Source of the DNA: Pezizomycotina sp. ARF18
Lineage: Eukaryota; Ascomycota
Direction of reading: 5' to 3'
Assembly: GCA_002224055.1 (NCBI GenBank)
Contig: AZLU01000027.1
Location: forward strand, 46,830-110,829
DNA: 64,000 nucleotides
Made by a program: the position numbers and the translations under genes. The notes under the pieces are model-generated. The model saw only the letters and a list, made by a program, of their open reading frames with translations, did no database searches and had not been told where the DNA came from. Of the stretch, positions 46,481 through 59,800 are shown one piece after another; the first letter of the stretch is position 1; the number at the start of each line of letters is the position of its first letter.

Positions 46481-47661
46481 TCATATAGCGATGACGATAC
46501 TTGCTATTCCTATACAATATTCCTTGTTTATAATAATCAAGGCTGAGTTAATATATTTTTAAATATATATATATTGATTTTAATGCATACTTAGTATAGT
46601 ATTAGTTGCGGTATTCAATCGCTGCCCAAGAGAAAATTGATCTGTCGTGACTCCCAAAAAAATATCAAATATCAATTAATAAGAATACTTAAATAAAATA
46701 AATAATTCAATTAAATTGAATAAAAGGAACCATTCAGGTTTTCTTTTTGCCGCCGCCCCATCGAGCTTTCTCGGCTTTGCCTGCATCCAGTAACCTTTCC
46801 ATTTACCGTCCTACCATTCCGGGTTCAGTCCGATTCCATACTAATTGCTACAACAGTTAAAAATGCATGCAGTATACTTAAGCATGAGAGCAGCAGGTCA
46901 CCAAACTCAACAAGAAGCAGAAGCTCAAAGAGAAGGTCCCGGTGATAGTGGAAACTGGAAACTAATGAAGTTCTTTACCTATTTATTTATTTATTTATTT
47001 ATTTTTGGTCTTCCTCCAAGGTCTCTAAGTATTCTTTTGCTATAAGCCTCAACCAAAAATAGAGACGCGAACGTTCGATAAAATATTTAAGCTACAGGCA
47101 CGTCGGACGAGCGGTCAACGGGATATGCTTGAGTATTATCTTCCTTCTACCCATTAGCAAGGGGAACAGGGATCTAGTCGCCTTTTTATAAACTATTGAT
47201 AGCTTGATAACGTTATCGTTGCTACTCCGTAAACGGTTTTCTCTTCTCATTGAGAACAGAATATTCCGTAAGGCCATTAAAAAATATTATTATGGGAGGT
47301 TTATTTGCCGCTATGTTAATAAGTTATAGAAGGATATCCCATAAAAAAATAAGAAAGAAGGGCTTGAAAATTATTGTGTCTTGTTATCTGCAGTTCAAGG
47401 AGCTTCTGTGCCCGCACTCCGGAATGTAGTTAGACCCCTCGTTCACATCAGGATCTTATTGGGCGCTTAACAACGGAACCACTTCGACGCACCTGCGCAC
47501 TCATTCTTACTTGCCAGATCCCTCCCCAGAGCAAGAAAAGGGCGTGGATATCATTTTCTTCCCCATAGGTTAGGACCCATCGGAAGTTCTTACTCTCACT
47601 AGAAAAGTAATAATGATGAGGGAATCACCCTTACCCCGAAAGAAGAAAACGGAGACGTTCA

Positions 47662-47662
<1 letters not shown>

Positions 47663-47709
<47 letters not shown>
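47663..47709. repeat. (ATT)n microsatellite
   Basis: About sixteen ATT units, a plain trinucleotide microsatellite outside any gene. Confidence 0.85.
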
Positions 47710-47710
<1 letters not shown>

Positions 47711-49087
47711 GTCCAATATAAACCGTATCCGAAATTGGAACCGCTCGTTCGGACAACCGGGAAAATAACGAAAAGGCCGGAAGTTCCGTATATAAAAAGA
47801 AAGTGGGCTATTTGCTTCCACTACGAAGTATCCCCACGTTTATTCTTCGTTAATTCTCCACATCTTTTGTCCATTTTGAATATACAAGCGAAACAATAAC
47901 GTGGGGCGCACTATTGCGTTCATCTCAGTTTATAACTGTGTCGTAAGAAACTGAGATAAGTCGTGCACACGACCTCTATATAGGTAGCCAGTAGCGAAAT
48001 CATATTGGTCAGATTTCGGCTCCTATGGAAAGCAAATAGGTTCAGGATTACTGATATCGTCTATGCAAACTTAGAAGTTAACTTAAACTCCAAGAACTTT
48101 TTTTTCTGACTTTTCATTAAATGTCTCTCGCTCTGCTCCTTGGCTTCTCGCGTGTTTCCTTCACGTCGATCCGAGTCCGTCCTCGCTTGCGTTGCCATTT
48201 ATCGTGGAGTGCACATGTGGTGGCATCCGTCGTCGTGACCTCGTGGAGTTCCAGCGGAACTGGCGAAAATGAAGAAGAAACAAAGATGGCGTTTTACCGT
48301 CAATATAGGCTAAATAAGCAAACAAACATACACAAATGTATACTGAAAAGTAGCTTCTTGATCCTTTAGAGCGGTCCAGACTATCGCCGATCGATAATTG
48401 ATAACTTCCCCCTCTACTTCAAATGTTCTTCCGTGTATTAACGTACCCTTAAGTCTTATAAGGATGTAAGCGAAACGCCTTTTTGCTTGGCCGATAAAGA
48501 CAGAAGCCGTCCCGATGACCGAAGGCCGGGGATTGTTCTCTTTAAGTTCTCACCGGACGAATCTCGGGCCGATTTCAAGCTCTGAAGCACATCATCAACT
48601 CGGAGCAAAAACTATCCCCACCATCTTGCGCAAATTTCCCTTGGTAGCAAATACATACATATATCATAGCAACGACTCACTCGATCATACTCGTTCGCTG
48701 TAGAGGTCTTCTTTGCCCACATCAAATAAAAAACAGACAATTATTACTAACTTGTTGTAAAACCACGACAATCTTCAATAGTGTAGATGCTCAGTACACC
48801 AGTTATATTCATTCACCTGGTGTTCTCAAGGGACATCTAGCTAGATAAATACCTTAAGTTTTGAAGAGTACTATTAGAAGCTGCTGCTGAGCTTCAGTCG
48901 TACATACGTACAGATACAAGTAACTGCAGACGTAGCTGATATAAATAGACATAAGGACACGGCTAGAAAGGAAAGGAAATTATTACGCAATATAGATACA
49001 GACGAAGAGAAAAGACCAGTTATTACTAGTTAGGTATACTAAAAGGGAACTTAGTAGACATCCCCAGTCATGTTATTAGCAGAGTGT

Positions 49088-49121
<34 letters not shown>

Positions 49122-49803
49122 TGTATATATATTTACGAAAGAACGTCAATCAAAGAAAACGTCAAATGCCCGCTAAACGACGATATGTAAAAACAGAAAA
49201 AAAAAATGAATCGCTAAAATAGTGAAGGGAGCTTGGAACTCAAACAACTAGAAGCAGAAGAAAAATAGAACACGCAGTTTTGTGAACAAAAATTAGGAAT
49301 AGGAAGGAATCGCCCCTTGGTATTGGGGAACCACCACTGCCTTGAAAAAGGGTAAATAAAATGGGGGGCAAAATGCCAGAATATCCGGTACTCCATATGT
49401 TTTTGTGTTTGTGCCTCGCGGCTCCCGATTTATATCAAGTCGAAACTATAAGAAAGAATTGAAAAGGAAAATGTTTTTGGCTGTTAAAGGAGCGTTCGAA
49501 AGGTGAAAGGCAGTTTAAGCGGTCATGATGATGATGACGAGGATGCAAAGGAATCGCAAAGAGAGTGTGCGTAAAATTAAGTAATTGTCCATAAGAAGTA
49601 TACTATATGTTAGAGGTTTTCGTTTCTTTCCTGCTTTTTTTTTTTTTTTTTTTTGCTTTTCATTTATTTGTTTGTTGTTTGTTTGTTTTTTAACCCTCTC
49701 AATCATACAACACACCGCAAAAACTTGGAATCAAAACTTCATGAGGTGAAAAAAAGACGATATATCTCTAAATCTGAAACTCAGATCTTTTGGCCTAGTG
49801 GAG

Positions 49804-52800
49804 TCATCCTTCCGGCCCTCGGAGGCGGAGCAGTCTCGACAGGTGCACCTTGTCGTCCATAACGACACCGGCCAGGCCAACAGTGATGGTATCACCACGA
49901 CCGGGTCCGGAATGCATCCTCAAGGCCTGTTTCCCTCCAGGGGAGAGCACGTAATGATTACCATTATCCTCAGGTCCCGGACTAACGGTTTCCGATCTCG
50001 AAAGAGGTCCAGGTCCGCAGTAGGCTTACGCCTCTGGCCGGTGGTTGCACGCATGTTTCCAGCAAAGGCGGGGTGAAGCGGAAGATCGCTGGGGATGCCC
50101 ATTGGAGACTCCGGTGTCGGCGGCAATGCGGCAAACCGCGACTTGAGGTGTTGCGGGAGGGTTGACTTGAGCTCGGAACTCATACCCTGGGGCTTATCTT
50201 GAGACCCATTCTGAGCCGCTGCCGCAGCAGCCGCGGCTAGAGCGGGGAGATCATAGTCGTGCCTGTCATAGTCGGGGATGCTTGCGTCGACCTTGGGGGT
50301 TTGCGAGCGTGGGACAGGAGGCTGTTTAACCGAAGGAGGGGAAGTGGGGCGGTTAATTTCTCCCACGGAAGCGTTACGTCGGTGATAAGACTCGGGGCCA
50401 ACAGCGGGGGTAGTAGAGCGTGAGAGCGGTAGGGGAGGGACGGCGGGAGTCCTGCTGCGACCTAAAGCAGGGGTACCGCTACGCGACATCGAAGGGTTTC
50501 CGGGAAGCCCAGCATTCGGAGAACGGGGCAACCTCGGGCTGAACTCGTCGTAATCGTTGGCGTACATGCGGGCGCGGCTCTCGGATTTGGACCTTCTCAA
50601 GGCATTCCTAGATCGGTTGCTTCGCTCGCGCTCCCACTCAGCATCGATGGCATCTGCTTCGGTGTACTGGCGCCGGACGGTATTGCGCGATGCCATGCGC
50701 GGGGGAGGAGCTACTTCCTCGGATTCGGACGCGGAGGGCTCGTAACGAGGTTTCGGGGTCCGAGTAGTAGCTCTGGATGCGGTACGTCTCGGCGGTGGGG
50801 GTGGCATTTCTTCGTCAGACGCTACCGGGGCTTGGCGAGGGCGAGGTGTGCGAGAAGCTGCCCTGGATCCGGTGCGGTGTACTGGAGAGAGGACCCTTCT
50901 GGGGACCATTTCTTCCTCTTCCCCGAGTAGTCATCCCTCCTTGGCCTCGGGGTTCGGCCCTGATTCCTGGATGGTGCGCGAGCTCCTGGGGAAGCGACGC
51001 GGCGCGGAGGAGCATAGTATTCTTCCTGCTCTTCCTCCTCACGGGGCGATAGCGCGGTTTCGGGGTCCTATTAGCGTTGCGGGATGCAGCTCGAGGAGTG
51101 CGCATAGGCGGACGATAATCTTGCTCGGCGTCGAAGTCAGACACGTCAGAGACGGTGTGACTACGGTTTCGTCTCTTCCTATTATCCTGCTCGTCATCTT
51201 CAACGTAAGCATCATTGCGGCGGCTATTAGCGTTCCTGGAAGGGGCTCGGTTCGTGTTGCGAGAGGCATTATTCTGGGCCCTTTGCATCTTAAGATCTCC
51301 CATCTCACGTTCCAACCTTTCAAGACTTCTGCGGCGTTCGCGGAGCTGGCGTTCGATCGCGGCATCTTGTTCAGAATCATAAGCTTCGGACTCCTCAGAC
51401 GGCTGGTAGTTGGAAGCCTTCGTATTTTCTCGTCTGAGCTGCCTCCTCGGTTCTTCATCAGATTCAGTGGTAGGTGCGCTGTTCCGTTCATCCTGGATTT
51501 TCTCACGACCGGACCGGCTGGGAGCAGCATCGCGCTTGATGGAGTCCCGACCGACTTGGTAGGACGATGACTGAAGGACTTTTGGATCTGCTCAATTCGG
51601 GACTTGGCTCTCCAGCAAGAACATCTTGGAAAGTCGCAAGTTGAATTTGCAGCCCGGTAGGCTTCCTGGCAGCATTGTTTCCTGAGTTCGACTTGGAGCT
51701 CTGCTCGGCGTTGTGGGGAGTGTTAGACCTTGGGGGAGGAGGGCTTGCAATCTTGATGGGAGCAGCCATCGGCGCCATCTGTGCTATCTGCGTGATCGGT
51801 GGACTGGCTACACGCTGGAGAGGTAACGAGCCGTTCACCGACCCAGCGGTATTGTCCTCAAACTGGGCCATGAGCTGAGGGCGAGGGCTAACTGTTCGGA
51901 CAACTGGCGCGACACCCGCGGGCCGTGGGCTGACGGTCCTCTCAGGGGAACTACCGGTGACTGACGCTGCTGCATGATGGAAGGTGCTGGACTTCCATGC
52001 GGAAAGAGCCGACAGAGTTGATAGATCCAGGCGTCGCCGAGCGAGGTAAACCAGGGCTGGTGATCCTAGGCAATGCAGGAGTTCCAACCCGCATTTCGAT
52101 AGGTGTAGTAGTGATAGGACCGGAAATTGACATATCCCTACCTTCACCGTCCATCATCATACCCGGAAGACCAGGCGACTTCGGGCTTTCAATCAGGCCC
52201 GGTTCGACCGGCTTGTTCCATGGCATGTCCATGATGTTCGCCGCCGGGTCCTTCTCCTTCTCCTTCTCCTTCTCTTTTCCTTCTCCTTGTTTTTGTCTCC
52301 GAAGCCAAAGAGCCTTGCAGCTCCTCCAGTCAGGGAATGCATCACTGAGCCACCGGGGGGAAGTTGGTCTGATAATGCCGCCCAGCTTAGACGCCTTGGG
52401 AGACTTCGGCGACTGTGGGAAGGTCCCTGATTTAGTGCTGAAAGTTGCGCTAGGTAGCGGTGGAGTAGAATCGGAGGATTCGGTGCAAGCAAAGCACCGC
52501 ATCGCTAGGCCCCCTCACCGTTTTCCGCGCGTGTTCCCCACTTGCGAACCAAGTTGGCAAGCTTTCTCCAATCACCAGAGATCAATCCGCACAAAATGAC
52601 GGCTTCCATGTACCTCTTATTGGAGACGTAAAGATCCAGGGCTTCCTTCTTATCTCCGAGGGCAATCAAACAGGTAACGGCGGTATGGAGGTCTCCGCGC
52701 TGGATTAGGCGCATGACGAATACCCTCATGCACTGCTGCCACGCTTAGCACCGCTCATAGCGCTAAGGGCGACAAACATCCAGTCACTAGAAACGAGCAT

Positions 52801-54940
52801 ATCCGAGCCCATAAGGACAGCCAGCGCATTTTGGTCCAACTCCCCAAGCCAGATCTTCAGGATGATAGCCTGAAGGGATCTCGCTGGGATCGAGGCCAGT
52901 TCTTCTCGGATAAGTCCAAGGACATCACCTTGCCATCCGAAAACAACTCTGAACATTTCCTTCCTCATCTCATCCTCATACTTGGGCCTATCAACGCCTG
53001 CGAGCGGCGTCTGGAACATAACGTTGGAGACCTTGGCTCTGAGATTTGCGAAGATGTCCATCTGAGCAGGGTTTGGCACGAAGTAACCTTGCTGTTCATA
53101 GAAATCGGGGCGTCCATCTCCGCAGGCGGGGAGAGTTCACCATAAGCTGCCGGTGGCGGAAGAGTTGGCGTAGCGAACGATTCTTGGTTCGAGGCCTTCG
53201 GGGTATCAGGCGACATGGGGATTGGAGACAGAGTACCAACCTCTTTCGAGAGAGGATGGAAGCGGCGTGGAACGGAGGAAAGGGAAGACGTCTCGCTTCC
53301 AGTCATAGAATTATACGACTTTACCGAAGAGATGGAGGCTGCAGAGTTTTTCCTCGAGTGGGCCGAGGCATTCGAAGCTAGAGATGTGGACCTCGTCATC
53401 GGTGCCGAGCTCACGTGATCTTTCTCCATGTTCTCGATGGCTTCTAGATCCTGAGCAATCTGGCTAAGCGGGGTCATTGTACGGGGACATCAACACTCCG
53501 GTTACTAGCTCGGCGCTGCGGCTGCGGTTGTTGTTCACCCTTGCTACCCGGACGGGAAATGCTCTCTTTGCTGCTGTGCTTCGAGCCTTTGCTAGAGGGC
53601 CTCTCATCAATATTTTGAGGAATATAAGCAACCTGTTTGTTCACGTCAGCGTCGTTATCGGAAGCGCGTTTGTGCTCTGATCCCTCGGAGATCGGCGGAG
53701 AGGGAGGCGGCGCGATGGGAAGATGTGGTACATTAGCAACAAGTTCTGGTGGATAAAGCGAATATTGTCGGACGATATGGTCTTTTCCAAGTGTAAAAAG
53801 CTGTCCCTTGCTACCGAAAACCGAAATTCCTACGATGTTATCCATTGTGGGGACAGGCTCCCAAACGACCCTCTTAGTCCGAACATCCCAAATAGCAGTC
53901 TCGCTATTTGCATGGATGAAAAATATATATCAGCGTATGAAATATAGAGAAATGTTTCGTACATTTAGATTGTTTACCTATCGCAATATTGGACTATACG
54001 TCCGTTCCTCGACCAAGACATCCAGTTCCGACTCCGGCCGTAATTCTCAGGCTTCTTCAGCACGCGTACAACGCGGGCCTGCTCACCACCATCGATCGGC
54101 TTAGCAATACTCCAAACCTTGAGGTCTCCATCGTCGGTCTGGGTGGCCAGCATATCGGATTTCTGTCTCGACGACGACCCGTGCCAGGCCATATTGGTGA
54201 CTGGGAAGCCACTGGCTTGGGAAAGCGTATGATGAATGACAAAAGTCGGCATTAGACTGGCAATTATCATTGTGCCGTCCGCATATCTGCCAAAAGGTAA
54301 GGTTAGCGGCGTCTTTTTCCCCCCTGAGGACAAGAGAATGTTCGAGCAATGAACATTTACCCAATTGCAAAGAAATTGTTATCTGCTGATGGGGCGATAG
54401 CGCAGATTGGGGACTGGAACGTCCGGCAGGAAACCGCCTCCGACCTGATAGGGTCGAAGAGTATTATATTACCCATGGCATCGCCTGATAGCTGCAATGT
54501 CAGCAAAAGTTCTCCGCCTATATTTTTGAGGGCTTTGCGTACCCAATGCGATTGTGCCATTCTTCATGAACGTCGCTACTTTAATCTCCTCATAAGCGGT
54601 GAATCTTGCTATTCCTCTCCATTGTTAGGATCCCAGACCACCGCTTCTTTCGCAACATCCAGACTGATAACCTGTGGTATTTCGTTTTCGGCATTGGTGT
54701 CAGCGGAGATGAGCGATATATTTGCGGCGTGTGCTTCGAATCTCCGTTCGGCCTCGAGCGTGTCATGTCGGACGCAGAGGATGGACGACCCCTGGCGAAT
54801 ATGAAGAATCGGTAGTTGCTGGTACATGGTAGCAGGGAAGCGGCCTGGCTACCGCTAGGAGGTCTTTGGTCCGACATACTCGTACTGGGTTTGCTCCTGG
54901 CGGATGCCGACGACATTGATCGTTGCCTGGTTGCTTGCAT
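49804..54940 (-). CDS. Large WD40-repeat protein with helical core and disordered tail
   Basis: A long (well over 1,400 residue) fungal protein whose family I cannot name. The start is at 54,940 or the in-frame Met at 54,877 (MSDQRPPSG). The N-terminal part has WD40-type repeats: QLPILHIRQGSSILCVRHD, VISLDVAKEAVVWDPNNGEE, GNIILFDPIRSEAV, MLATQTDDGDLKVWSIAK and GSKGQLFTLGKDHIVRQYSL. A Ser/Pro-rich linker leads to a helical region: DRPKYEDEMRKEMFRVVFGW, LRLIQRGDLHTAVTCLIALG-like repeats and YVSNKRYMEAVILCGLISGD. This resembles the alpha-solenoid of Sec31- or WDR-type coat proteins in layout only. A long basic, Ser/Arg/Pro-rich tail follows, with repeated SRSxTPA motifs. The conserved end is VLSPGGKQALRMHSG, then VVMDDKVHLSRLLRLRGPEG, stop at 49,804. 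Several frame breaks are present. A scaffold role is inference. Confidence 0.75.
52252..52285. repeat. (CTTCTC)n run coding Lys-Glu repeats
   Basis: Hexamer run inside the WD40-repeat gene that reads as alternating Lys and Glu on the minus strand. Confidence 0.7.
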
Positions 54941-56564
54941 GGCTTCCAGCTATGACGCCGTGCAGGATAGACGTTAGCACCTCAGGTTCCAAACGCTCGT
55001 AAGTGTACACAATACAATAAAAAAAATGTGAAATACCTTATCGATTTTTCCAATAAGGAAGGAAATATCTTGATGAGACGCTAACAGCTTTTGCTGCCGG
55101 CAGAGACTGTTCGAGAACAGATTCGGCAACGACAACCCAACTGTTCTACAGAACCTACAACTTTTCTTTTCCTCTTTTCTACCTACAAACAATCAAGTTT
55201 TTTATACTCAAGGAAAGAATAATACTTTGGAAAGTCTGGTGGCAATGGGGATGGAGTAGTTATTATTATTATGACTCTTCGTCTCCTTGTTCTCGCTCTC
55301 TAATTCCAGAACCGTGGAAAGCAGCGAGATATACACCACGAACGTGTGTATTCGGAATGAAGCTTTGTTTCAAGAAAGAAAGAAAGAACAAAAGCTCTTA
55401 ACTTTCAAGACAAAGTCAGGTGAAGAGGTGATGGACTAGGAGGAGAGAGGTTTTGGAAAGCGGTCAGGATCAAGAGAGTGAAGGGGGATGTCGTGGGAGT
55501 AATAAAGCTTTTGCTTTCCTCTGGTCTCCCTCTCTCTTGCTGCTGCTCCTCTACGCTGTTCATCAACGCTCAACCAACCAACCCACCGCTCCCTCCAATT
55601 CTTCCTTTTTTTCCCCCTTCCTTTCCTTCCTCCATTTTTTCTTTTTCCTGAGTACTCTAATTTTTTTTATTATTTCTTTTTTGGTCTCTTCGGGCCTAAA
55701 ATTAAAAAGCAAAAGACTGGTACGTACAAATCGAATTGCTTTTGTTCGTGTGGGGGAAAAAGAATTAATAGGCAGGCTGGTCAGAGCCGTAGCCCCCCCC
55801 AAAAAAAAAAATACCTTGCCCCTTCCCTTCCCGGGGGGGAAAGATAATTGCTCTTTTTTATGTTCGAGGGGTTCGGTTTAAATGGGTGTGCGCAGCCCAG
55901 GGCGCGTAAGAACGGAGGATGATAGGCGAGAACCTATTGGGCCTAAGGATATACAGAGTGCTAAAAGCACGAAAAAGGTACTTGTAAACGGATAGGTCGG
56001 CGCTGATAGTAGCTGTAGTATCACCTAGTCCTTGCTAGTATTAGCAGTTGCTGGTGACTTTTCTTTAGCAGGAATGGTACGTGGGTACGTGACTTTTTCT
56101 ATTCTCTCCGATTCGTTCACTCCCCTCATTTAGATTGCTCAATATCCATTTCGAGTGACATTCTAGCGTTAAGTAACGACTTCCAACATCCATATCTTCC
56201 TTTTAACGGGCACTTGCTGATTTAAAATTCGGTCTTACCTTTCCTTCCTTATATTACTGTCGCTCCTAGATTCGTGCGTAATCCCGCCCTCTATTTAAAG
56301 GGGGGGAAAGAAAAGGGCCTAGTTGCCGGTTTCCACTGATCGTGGCCGTGGTCTGGGTGTTTCGACAACGGTTTGCCTCATCCCATACAAACAACGAATT
56401 TTTTACATCTCCTGCCAACGTCTGTTTTTGGCATGACACCTTCAACGTCTCTGTTCATCCATCACTTGGCGCTACGAATCTATTATCATTGTCAATGCAT
56501 CCGTTTGCTTTGTGGCGGCTTCGTGCATTTTTTTTCCTCACGAAACACAGTACATACACTTGAG
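54941..56564. other. Upstream region of the WD40-repeat gene
   Basis: Presumed promoter and 5' leader of the WD40-repeat gene (-). A 30-base stretch of AAAG units near 55,371-55,388 and T/C-rich runs at 55,600-55,690 are seen. The longer frames here are translations of these runs. Confidence 0.4.
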
Positions 56565-56813
56565 ATGAAGCCCTTCTCTCTGCGTGTGTATATACTCCTT
56601 CTCTTTCTCTTGTTACTATTTTCGGGATGGTCCTTGCAGGACGTAGAAGCAGGTCTGAAGGTAAAATAATATACATGCTTAGAAAACTGGTACGTGGGTA
56701 ATCTTTTTTTGCTTCCGCTCCCTAAAAAGGGGAAAGCGTCTAAAGAGGGAAAGGGAATTTAGAGAGAAAAAAAAACAGCTCAACCCTTTTTCAACGGAAT
56801 TGAATACCTGCTA
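56565..56813 (+). CDS. Candidate small secreted peptide, weak
   Basis: An ATG at 56,565 opens a short frame, MKPFSLRVYILLLFLLLLFS and then GWSLQDVEAGLK, whose first half is a strong hydrophobic leader. A GTAAAA donor follows at about 56,660. A possible acceptor (AAACAG at about 56,777) would add LNPFSTELNTC and a TAA at about 56,811-56,813. The whole peptide would be about 43 residues. No family is recognised, and a chance hydrophobic frame in T-rich DNA is a serious alternative. Confidence 0.15.
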
Positions 56814-59800
56814 AGAGGTGTACGAAAGGATAGAGAGCTGAGCAGAAGAGAAAAAAACGTGAGCGTTCTCAAGCGTTCTAAAGCGACAGCTTCCAGATAA
56901 TAGCGAAGAAAAGATTTAAAGGGAAGTTTTTCCTGAGGTGTGGGTGGGGAGCAAGCCACAAGGCTATTAGTTCCTGCACTTTTCGAGTTTTCGCTTACAG
57001 GGGTCGGCGCCAATTCATTGGATATCAGACGTCGGTCGCATGGACCAGGGCCAGTCCAAACCCACAAATCAACCCATCTCCAACCACTCAATTGCTTCCA
57101 AATCGACGCATATCCAGACAAACTCCTTGAGAAATGAAAAGAACTGGCTAGAAGAGCACCAGCACAATACGGAAAGTTTAAGGCACGTCACATCACATTT
57201 CCTTCTCCCTTCGTGTTACTACTTTTGCTTTTTTCGCCTATTCCTTAAAGAAAGGAAGCTGGAGGCTTTTGATCTCTTCGCTGCTTATGATATCCATATT
57301 CATATAGATGGGAAATTTAGGAAGCCCGGAAGAACCAGAAGGCGGACCGCTATACGAAGCGTCGCGTGGGCGAGATGAGATCATTTCGTCTTTAAAACGA
57401 ATCAATTTTACCCGTAATCCCTCAAATTTGGGAAATGAGATTGTAACCATTGATATCCTGGTGATATTAGTATATGCATGTCGCCGCTGCGCTCGCTCGC
57501 AAGTCGCGCCCCGTGAGGTAGATGCCGTGAATGTACTCGTGGATGCTGACATCTAAGTGATATTTACAAGATTGCGCTCTCAACCGCGTAGCCGAAAAGG
57601 ATGGGGTACTGCTAGATCTACGATCACCTCTCTCGGACGAATCCCATTCCGGTATACTTCAAAAAAAAATTTTTTTCTTTTCCAAGGTTCCAGGTATTTT
57701 CCCCCACTGTTATATGTACGCCACGTTCGCCTCGCTGATGAATGAGCGTTGGATATTCCACACCACTTCACTCGAAATACGGCCCACTCCTTCACCTCCA
57801 TGTCTCGCAAATTCCTTTCCTCAATTTCCTCAGAAAAGTGAGGAGATTAAAGAAACAAAACTCTTAAGAAAAGCCAATTCTGACCCTCCGGTTTCCCCGA
57901 TGGCTATCACGGAACGATGACGAGAACAGAAAGACAATGCCAGTAATCGAGGATGAATTGTCCCGGCAAGAGTGCGTTATTTTTTACTCCAGCCTCCTCA
58001 GTTTCTTGTTGCGAACTGATCAAATCCTATTTTGTATCCCGTTTGTTTCTCTGATGTTGCAAGTGTCTTCCCACTGGCAAGTTTCGGGATACATACAACT
58101 TTACCATTCGTACTCCCCCGAAAGACACCAGAAAATTAACGGAATCGGCGCTGAGAATTTTTCATAAGAAGGATTCACATTTCGTTTCCGCCGATATTGC
58201 ATTATGCTCATGCAACCCAGGCGCTTGGTTGAATGAACAAAAGGAAAGAAGGGAGAGCGAGTCGACGTGATAATCAATTATCAGAGTGTTAAAAACTCGC
58301 GGTTTTTACGGTTGTTACGACAGAGTTCCTCTTCGGCAAAATACGTCAGACGAATGAGAACTCGAATCGCAATCCGCTGATGGTTCCACACGGGCAACGG
58401 TTATTGAGTACATACACACTTAAGTACTGAGCAAAAGTCACGAGGTTTGAAGAAAAAAAAATATATCCCCCTTTTGTCGGGGAGTTGGGCCAACGAGGTG
58501 TTCTGCCGCACACCTTTCTTTCTTTTCTTTTTCCGTTCCTTCTGTGAGTTTCGTGTGATGGTTCCTTAAGCGAGCTTATCAGATCTCGAGTACAAGCGCT
58601 TTGCATATGTAGGATCCGGCCAGGATGGTTGGGATTAATATCAGTCCAGTGATATTATTATTACCGGGCGACGTCGACAAACGGAGCAAGCGTACCGGTC
58701 CTTTGTATCAAACCATTCAATTAATTCAGTACCTATATACAATTTAAGTTCTTTTATTTTATTTATTTTATTTTTTCTGTTGAAGCAACAGCAGCTCGGA
58801 GTACGGCACACTTCCAACATTTCTTCGTTCCTTCCTAGTTCACCGCGACTAACCATGTTCTGCTGTTCCTGATGCGCTCCTTTGCCCTTAATTTTCCATC
58901 TTGTTCAATATTGGCCCGTGGTGACGTCCGTAATCCCTTTATCGTGAGGGCGATTAACGAAAGAGCTGATTTGCTTTTCACGCTCGGTTCCCCTTTCCTA
59001 CGCATTGAAATATGTCTCTTCTCCTTATGTCGGCGTCTACCTCCTTTTATCTCGAGACGTATTCAATCAGAAGCGATCAACGGAACAGCGGGTAGAATTT
59101 TAAATCTAGCTATCGGCGCAAAACGTCTTTTATCCAGAATTGCACTATTGAAAGGGAGAAAATAGTCACCAAAATATATAGTGAAATAATCTCTGCGCCG
59201 TTATCAGTGGGTCTTTTTTTTTTTTTTTTTTTTTTCAACGGACGATCCATCTCACCTTGCATTCTGTGGGTCTACGACATCTCCAACGATCATCCCTTCT
59301 CCCCTCCATCACGATGATTGTGCTAGCCAGGTTTACTATTTTTTGGGGCAGCCAATTACAAAGAAATAAGGGAAACATGAGCGACTAGCGCTTGCAGCTC
59401 GCAGATCGGTAAAGCCAGATCTGGACTTGGCCTAGACCTGAGCTCCTGTACTTGCCCGTGGCAATAGGAGTATTCACCTTTGGATACTCTTTCCTATATT
59501 GCCTCTCTTTTCTGCCTAAGATTGCTCTTCACCGCGGGAGATCTACGGATCGACGATATAAGCACTTAATTATAGACACAGTGCGCCTCGAGTTAAAAGC
59601 GGCCGGACACGTGCCGGAATACCAGCCGGATTTACGTCCGGTATTCAAACAGAAAGTCCAGAAGCTCTAGATATGAGAAGTAATGCTTGCAAGATGTGTT
59701 TCTTTGTGGAGAGCGATCTCGGGCATTCGAAACTTGCTCAGATTCCCTTTGCCTGTAGTCTTTATCTCGGTAGGTAGACCGTTTTATAGGTTCCAGCCAG

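Larger units (their letters stand above)
45584..49803. other. Gene-poor gap with tRNA-like and simple repeats
   Basis: Upstream region of the dehydrogenase, and the 3' flank of the WD40-repeat gene on the other side. It holds an (ATTT)n run near 46,978-47,006, an (ATT)n run near 47,663-47,709, an A/T junction at 49,088-49,121 and T18 near 49,637-49,654. Two tRNA-like sites lie at 46.15-46.48 kb. No gene is supported. Confidence 0.55.

Noticed and set aside
48121-48369. Plus-strand frame MSLALLLGFSRVSF with a leader-like start
   Set aside because: No recognisable domain, and the opposite strand is equally open; not enough to call a gene.
50848-51570. 240-codon plus-strand frame
   Set aside because: It is antisense to the disordered tail of the WD40-repeat gene; the minus frames carry the biased Ser/Arg/Pro composition typical of such tails.
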